Positions 61,006-64,000 of a stretch of 64,000 nt of DNA are shown one piece after another; position 1 is the first letter of the stretch, and each line of letters opens with the position of its first letter. The notes below the pieces were generated by a model, which was not told the origin of the DNA, did not search any database, and was given only the letters and a program-made list of their open reading frames with translations. Source of the DNA: Luteimonas viscosa (GTDB taxonomy: Bacteria; Pseudomonadota; Gammaproteobacteria; Xanthomonadales; Xanthomonadaceae); contig NZ_VTFT01000001.1 of assembly GCF_008244685.1 (NCBI RefSeq), positions 2,087,248 to 2,151,247 on the forward strand. The letters run 5' to 3'. The position numbers and the translations under genes were made by a program.

Positions 61006-61698
61006 CTAGCCGAGGAGCCTAGCAAAGGCACCAACAGCGCGGGCGCAGTCTTTTGGCGCCGTCTGCAGCAGGAGGTGAGGCCCCGCGATGTCCACGGTGG
61101 TGCATTGCGGAACTTCCGAGAGAATATGCCGGCCAGCGGCCGGAGAAAGCAATCTGTCGTGGCTAGAGCGCAGGTAGAGGACAGGCACAGCAATTGAGCC
61201 AAGACTGGCCGATACATTGGCTCGCATGGCCGCGGCGGCACGGAACCTGAGTACGGCAGGACTTACAGCTAGCAGAGCACTCCGCAGTGACGCCTCCAGT
61301 TGCGGCGTAGCCCAACGGCCAAACAGCAGCCATGACAGAAGAGAAACTGGTACGGCGCGCACTGGCGCGATGCTAGTTAGCGCCGCGAAGGGCGATAGTA
61401 GCGGTGTTGGAGATTTGGCAAAGGTTGTGGAGAGAACCAGCCCAACGAGATTGGGCGGCGGATCTGCCGCGATGGAGAGCGCGACGGGGCCAGAGAATGA
61501 TTCGCCCAAGAGGACAAATGGTGTGGCTGCCGGTAGTTGAGCCCTGACAAGTGCTTCGAGTGCGACGTAGCCGAGAGCCTCGTCGGGCGGATACGGAACG
61601 ACAGTGACCGACTCGAATGCTGGGCCCACAGACGCCACAAACTCTGCGTGGAGGGTTGCAGTGCCGTCTAGGCCAGGAAGAACCACAAGTGCGGTCAT
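61006..61698 (-). CDS. Cassette-encoded alpha/beta hydrolase
   Basis: A 230-residue compact alpha/beta hydrolase. The nucleophile elbow is LLGESFSGPVAL with Ser in G-E-S-F-S-G, the acid is in YLRSSHDRLLSP and the His is in VDIAGPHLLLQ, a full triad. It begins directly with strand ALVVLPGLDGTATLH and has no signal peptide. Esterase or lipase activity is likely; the substrate is unknown. It is the largest cassette in the window. Its stop is 2-3 bp outside attC. Confidence 0.85.
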   Translation of the reverse strand: MTALVVLPGLDGTATLHAEFVASVGPAFESVTVVPYPPDEALGYVALEALVRAQLPAATPFVLLGESFSGPVALSIAADPPPNLVGLVLSTTFAKSPTPLLSPFAALTSIAPVRAVPVSLLSWLLFGRWATPQLEASLRSALLAVSPAVLRFRAAAAMRANVSASLGSIAVPVLYLRSSHDRLLSPAAGRHILSEVPQCTTVDIAGPHLLLQTAPKDCARAVGAFARLLG

Positions 61699-61710
61699 GT
61701 TGGTTCTAGG

Positions 61711-61771
61711 GTGCTAACGCCTGAATTAAGCCGACCCGCGAAGCGGGTTCGGCTTGAACGAATGGTTAGGG
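61711..61771 (-). repeat. attC site
   Basis: Complete; the minus-strand sequence CCCTAACCATTCGTTCAAGC has C for A at position 8. Confidence 0.94.
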
Positions 61772-62149
61772 CTCAATCCGCGTGAACTCGGGGATGGCCG
61801 ACGAGAGAACACTAACGCAGTCCACTTGCCCAACCACCAGGAACTCTCGGATGCCCTGCATACCTCCGCTGATGAAACCCGACCTTTGCGACTCAAAGTC
61901 ACGCCATCCGCCCGATTGAACCTCCCAGAGCCAACCGTCAGGACGCCTGGGGCCCCAGTACTCTACCAAGTCTCCCTCTCGTAGGACCCGGAATCCAGAC
62001 AGCCCTTTGAAGGTCAGATAGCTCGGTGGTACGTCACCGAAGTGCAAAGTTATCCGCAGCGTCCAGAGGTCATAATCTAGTCGTCCGAGCTCCGGCACCG
62101 AGGCTGCAGAAGCGAAGATCGGCACTGCACACGCAATGAACTCTGACAT
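61766..62149 (-). CDS. Cassette-encoded hypothetical protein
   Basis: A 127-residue protein. A hydrophobic start (EFIACAVPIFASAAS) may be a weak signal or a first strand. The body (LWTLRITLHFGDVPPSYLTF, FRVLREGDLVEYWGPRRPDG) is beta-rich. I do not recognise a family; a secreted or cytosolic location is undecided. The stop TAA is in attC. Confidence 0.68.
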   Translation of the reverse strand: MSEFIACAVPIFASAASVPELGRLDYDLWTLRITLHFGDVPPSYLTFKGLSGFRVLREGDLVEYWGPRRPDGWLWEVQSGGWRDFESQRSGFISGGMQGIREFLVVGQVDCVSVLSSAIPEFTRIEP

Positions 62150-62152
62150 TGA

Positions 62153-62213
62153 GCCCTAACGCCTGAGTTAAGCCGACCCGCGAAGCGGGGTCGGCTTGAA
62201 TGAATTGTTAGGC
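62153..62213 (-). repeat. attC site
   Basis: Complete; it matches the array consensus closely, with stem CGACCCCGCTTCGCGGGTCG. Confidence 0.95.
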
Positions 62214-62220
62214 GGCGGCA

Positions 62221-62535
62221 CTAGTCACCATCTCCTGCGCCGCCCCCACCAGGGTTGCTACCACTGCAACCACAGATCCCAAGGCCGGGACCATCTGGGG
62301 CGCCACCATCCGATGGAGTGTAGAGCGGGTCTAGTGTGCTTGGCGATGTGGCGCCAAGGGACTGAGAGTGAGCGAAAGCCATGCAAACGACTGCGCCAAT
62401 GATTGGCACGAGCCAAATGAAAGCCAGCTGCAGCGAACGTTGCGATGAAGAGAGTACTGGTACGCGGAGAACAACCACCGAAGCAACGGCATTGAGGAGC
62501 ACAACGATCGCAATCACTAAAAACGTCAGTTCCAT
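62221..62535 (-). CDS. Cassette-encoded two-TM protein with Gly/Cys tail
   Basis: A 104-residue protein with two TM helices (TFLVIAIVVLLNAVASVVVL, LAFIWLVPIIGAVVCMAF) and a C-terminal stretch GLGICGCSGSNPGGGGAGDG that could bind metal or be low complexity. The second segment resembles the phospholipase D-nuclease N-terminal type of membrane domain, but the similarity is loose. No other domain is seen. Confidence 0.68.
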   Translation of the reverse strand: MELTFLVIAIVVLLNAVASVVVLRVPVLSSSQRSLQLAFIWLVPIIGAVVCMAFAHSQSLGATSPSTLDPLYTPSDGGAPDGPGLGICGCSGSNPGGGGAGDGD

Positions 62536-62551
62536 CAGCGTCTCCAGAGCC

Positions 62552-62611
62552 GCCTAACGCCTGAGTTAAGCCGCGCCGCGAAGCGGCGTCGGCTTGAACG
62601 AATTGTTAGGC
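62552..62611 (-). repeat. attC site
   Basis: Complete consensus site. The next gene's reading frame passes into it and ends at the internal TAA of GGCTTAAC. Confidence 0.95.
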
Positions 62612-62964
62612 CACACACCAGTGACACATATCCATGCGTCCTGCCTGGCTATGGCCGGCTTATCGTCAGTGACTTGAAACTGCCACCACTCACCCATGCA
62701 AGAACTTGTCTCCTTGCGGCAAAGCATGTGCTTGCCGGAAGGAGCCACAAACCATTGCTCTACAGGATAGTCCAACCGGCCGGCAGGAAAGTTGGGGCTT
62801 GAATCTGCGAGCGCCACAAGACGATCGGCGTCTGGTGGTGGAGCGGCAGCCAACTGCCATTGCTCGGCTGTCCCAGATCCACAAAGTGAAGGAAGACTAC
62901 TGACTGGAGAGGTTGAGCAAGCAGAAAGAGCAATTGCCACTACGAGAAGCATGAGTTCTTTCAT
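62566..62964 (-). CDS. Cassette-encoded lipoprotein with attC-encoded tail
   Basis: A 132-residue lipoprotein: MLLVVAIALSACSTSP with lipobox LSAC. The mature part has four further Cys (SLCGSG, MLCRK, SSCMGEWW, WICVTG), likely two disulfides. It reads into attC and ends with PNNSFKPTPLRGAA. The family is not recognised. Confidence 0.7.
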   Translation of the reverse strand: MKELMLLVVAIALSACSTSPVSSLPSLCGSGTAEQWQLAAAPPPDADRLVALADSSPNFPAGRLDYPVEQWFVAPSGKHMLCRKETSSCMGEWWQFQVTDDKPAIARQDAWICVTGVWPNNSFKPTPLRGAA

Positions 62965-62969
62965 GTGGG

Positions 62970-63029
62970 GCCTAACGCCTGAATTAAGCCGCGCCGCGAA
63001 GCGGCGTCGGCTTGAATGAAATGTTAGGC
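62970..63029 (-). repeat. attC site
   Basis: Complete; the minus-strand sequence GCCTAACATTTCATTCAAGC has T for A at one position. Confidence 0.94.
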
Positions 63030-63347
63030 GGCATACCAGTCTCTAGTTGTCCAGAGGGAGTATGCCGCGAGCAGAACGAAATAGCTGGGGACAGTAATCC
63101 AACGCATAGAGTTGCGCTGCCCCGTGACCAGTGCCAGTCCACAGATCAAGAATGGAATAGCTAACATGGCATTGAAGATGCTGGCAAAGAGTTCCAAATT
63201 TCCCGGGTCTGGGTGTGAGCGCTTAGCCAAGTCAGTCTGGTAAAGCGCAATAGAGCTTGCAAGCAAGACGCCGCAAACAAGCAGCCAGAATGCGCCGACA
63301 GCCTTGGTTTTTACTTTTGCTTTCCGGTAAGCACTACTGACAGTCAT
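63024..63347 (-). CDS. Cassette-encoded three-TM membrane protein
   Basis: A 107-residue protein. A basic N-terminus (SAYRKAKVKTK) is followed by three TM helices (AFWLLVCGVLLASSIALY, IFNAMLAIPFLICGLALV, ITVPSYFVLLAAYSLW). I do not recognise a family. The stop TAA is in attC. Confidence 0.72.
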   Translation of the reverse strand: MTVSSAYRKAKVKTKAVGAFWLLVCGVLLASSIALYQTDLAKRSHPDPGNLELFASIFNAMLAIPFLICGLALVTGQRNSMRWITVPSYFVLLAAYSLWTTRDWYAA

Positions 63348-63375
63348 TTCTGCCGCCTAACACCAGGTTTCTGCC

Positions 63376-63435
63376 GCCTAACGCCTGAATTAAGCCGCGC
63401 CGCGAAGCGGCGTCGGCTTGAATGAATTGTTAGGC
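63376..63435 (-). repeat. attC site with duplicated end
   Basis: A complete site. Its left border GGTTTCTGCCGCCTAAC is preceded by a second partial copy (TTTCTGCCGCCTAACACCA at 63347-63365), so the end box is duplicated. Confidence 0.93.
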
Positions 63436-63747
63436 GGCACGTGCCACCAATGGGACAAATCGATAGTACAACCAAGCCTCCGCTGCTGTGCCGGCTACCA
63501 CCCCAAGAATTGGAAGTGCAACGGCGAGCCAACTTGAAGGCGCAGAGTCTAGAAGACTGATAGCGACTAGTACGAAGATCAAAGGGATGAATCCCAGAAC
63601 CAAGAAGTGAAGCGTAGATTGAAACCAGGGGACGCTCACCATCTTTCCGCAGGAAGCGCAGGCCGTCTTGCGGGCTGGCCCAAGACCCAACTTGGCCCAG
63701 AACCCGAGACAGTGCTGCTTGCAATGTGGGCACTGCTGAGGATGCAT
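63430..63747 (-). CDS. Cassette-encoded zinc-ribbon membrane protein
   Basis: A 105-residue protein. The N-terminus has CPHC (residues 6-9) and CASC (30-33), a treble-cleft zinc ribbon, followed by two TM helices (LHFLVLGFIPLIFVLVAISL, WLAVALPILGVVAGTAAEAWL in part). The plan matches the frameshifted cassette at 58457, and the two probably belong to one family. The function is unknown. Confidence 0.75.
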   Translation of the reverse strand: MHPQQCPHCKQHCLGFWAKLGLGPARKTACASCGKMVSVPWFQSTLHFLVLGFIPLIFVLVAISLLDSAPSSWLAVALPILGVVAGTAAEAWLYYRFVPLVARAA

Positions 63748-63755
63748 GTTGTGCC

Positions 63756-63815
63756 GCCTAACGCCTGAATTAAGCCGACCCGCGAAGCGGGGTCGGCTTG
63801 AATGAATTGTTAGGC
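63756..63815 (-). repeat. attC site
   Basis: Complete consensus site, stem CGACCCCGCTTCGCGGGTCG. Confidence 0.95.
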
Positions 63816-64000
63816 ATCGCTGCCGGGAAGCCTGTTCTGCAGGTCCTCTACTTGCTGCTGTAGCTTAAGCACTGGACCGTAAGCCGCCAGAAGAATGCCG
63901 ACTGCGAATGGCAAAAGAAGCCAGCTGTGTGGGCCGAACGTAGAGCTTTGGACAATGATTGTCCCAGTGAAGACGGCGATAGCAACGCCGACGATGCCGG
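63810..64000 (-). CDS. Cassette-encoded membrane protein, C-terminal part (cut by window edge)
   Basis: The last 63 residues of a further cassette ORF: two hydrophobic stretches (GIVGVAIAVFTGTIIVQSST, WLLLPFAVGILLAAYGP) and a short coiled coil (LKLQQQVEDLQNRLPGSDA). The stop TAA is in the attC core. The start lies beyond 64000. I do not recognise the family. Confidence 0.65.
   Translation of the reverse strand, partial: GIVGVAIAVFTGTIIVQSSTFGPHSWLLLPFAVGILLAAYGPVLKLQQQVEDLQNRLPGSDA

Larger units (their letters stand above)
56843..64000 (-). mobile_element. Chromosomal integron cassette array (partial; attI end beyond 64 kb)
   Basis: Sixteen minus-strand cassettes (one cut by the window edge), each a short ORF followed by an attC of about 60 bp whose canonical strand is the minus strand (RYYYAAC at one end, GTTRRRY at the other). 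Fourteen attC sites are well preserved; two more at the left are decayed and one lies next to a GNAT gene. By integron rule, new cassettes enter next to attI, so attI and the integrase should lie beyond 64 kb and the left end is oldest. No integrase gene is visible. The region looks lower in GC than the rest. Confidence 0.9.

Noticed and set aside
57960..63815. Reading the array on the plus strand with attC following plus-strand genes
   Set aside because: Both end boxes are symmetric, but the asymmetric sequence AACAATTCATTCAAGC is canonical on the minus strand, and every credible ORF reads that way.

Overview
The window is high-GC bacterial chromosome, most likely from the Xanthomonadaceae (Lysobacter, Luteimonas or Xanthomonas relatives). 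The grounds are the compact GC-rich genes, a complete Mla lipid-transport operon, a prpB-prpC-acnD-prpF methylcitrate pathway, many GTAG-type palindromic repeats like those described in Stenotrophomonas, and a chromosomal integron cassette array whose attC sites match the type common in Xanthomonas. The genus is inferred from gene content only. I see no tRNA, rRNA, CRISPR array, prophage, insertion sequence or integrase gene.

Layout. 1-4.7 kb: two divergent DNA-repair pairs, an ATP-dependent ligase with its metallo-beta-lactamase exonuclease (minus) and a radical SAM protein with a UdgX-type uracil-DNA glycosylase fusion (plus). 5-18.6 kb: housekeeping and envelope genes, including YciI and DUF1801 proteins, the proline symporter PutP, a DUF5694 protein, an outer-membrane barrel, an NHL/M23-like protein, an RlmI-like methyltransferase, TerC behind a yybP-ykoY manganese riboswitch, a rhomboid protease, a GH18 hydrolase and a beta-lactamase-fold lipoprotein. 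18.7-20.2 kb: an NmrA-type oxidoreductase behind a SoxR-like promoter and a small monooxygenase.

20.3-32.6 kb: a minus-strand block that looks tuned to low oxygen and overflow metabolism: phasin, P2-type cation ATPase and a MaoC-phosphotransacetylase fusion, with an FNR/Anr-like box upstream of the phasin. A MerR regulator and a copper-type P1B ATPase with three tandem YHS domains follow, then acetate kinase, a small membrane protein and phosphoketolase. The copper module separates the phosphotransacetylase from acetate kinase. 34.9-44 kb: the 2-methylcitrate cycle (prpB, prpC, acnD, prpF) with SRPBCC and rhodanese genes inside it, facing a helix-turn-helix/citrate synthase fusion protein. 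44.3-48.8 kb: mlaFEDCB-mlaA. 48.8-56.8 kb: an M23 peptidase, RmuC, hydrolases and several GNAT acetyltransferases.

57-64 kb: a sedentary chromosomal integron array, visibly lower in GC than the rest. Fifteen complete cassettes and one cut by the window edge all lie on the minus strand, each followed by an attC site of about 60 bp. Array polarity puts attI and the integrase beyond 64 kb, so the oldest, decayed end is near 56.8 kb. Most cassette products are short, unrecognised secreted, lipoprotein or small membrane proteins. Nine use a TAA inside the attC core as stop codon, three read through attC and gain a shared C-terminal tail, and one zinc-ribbon membrane protein carries an apparent -1 frameshift at an A6 run.

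Three families of dispersed palindromic repeats punctuate the intergenic spaces: A (GTAGCCCGGATAAG...), B (TGTCATCCCGAGCGYAGCGA...) and C (CTTCTCCCGC...GGTGCCCGAAGGGCGGATG). A diverged family B copy lies in frame inside the MerR gene.
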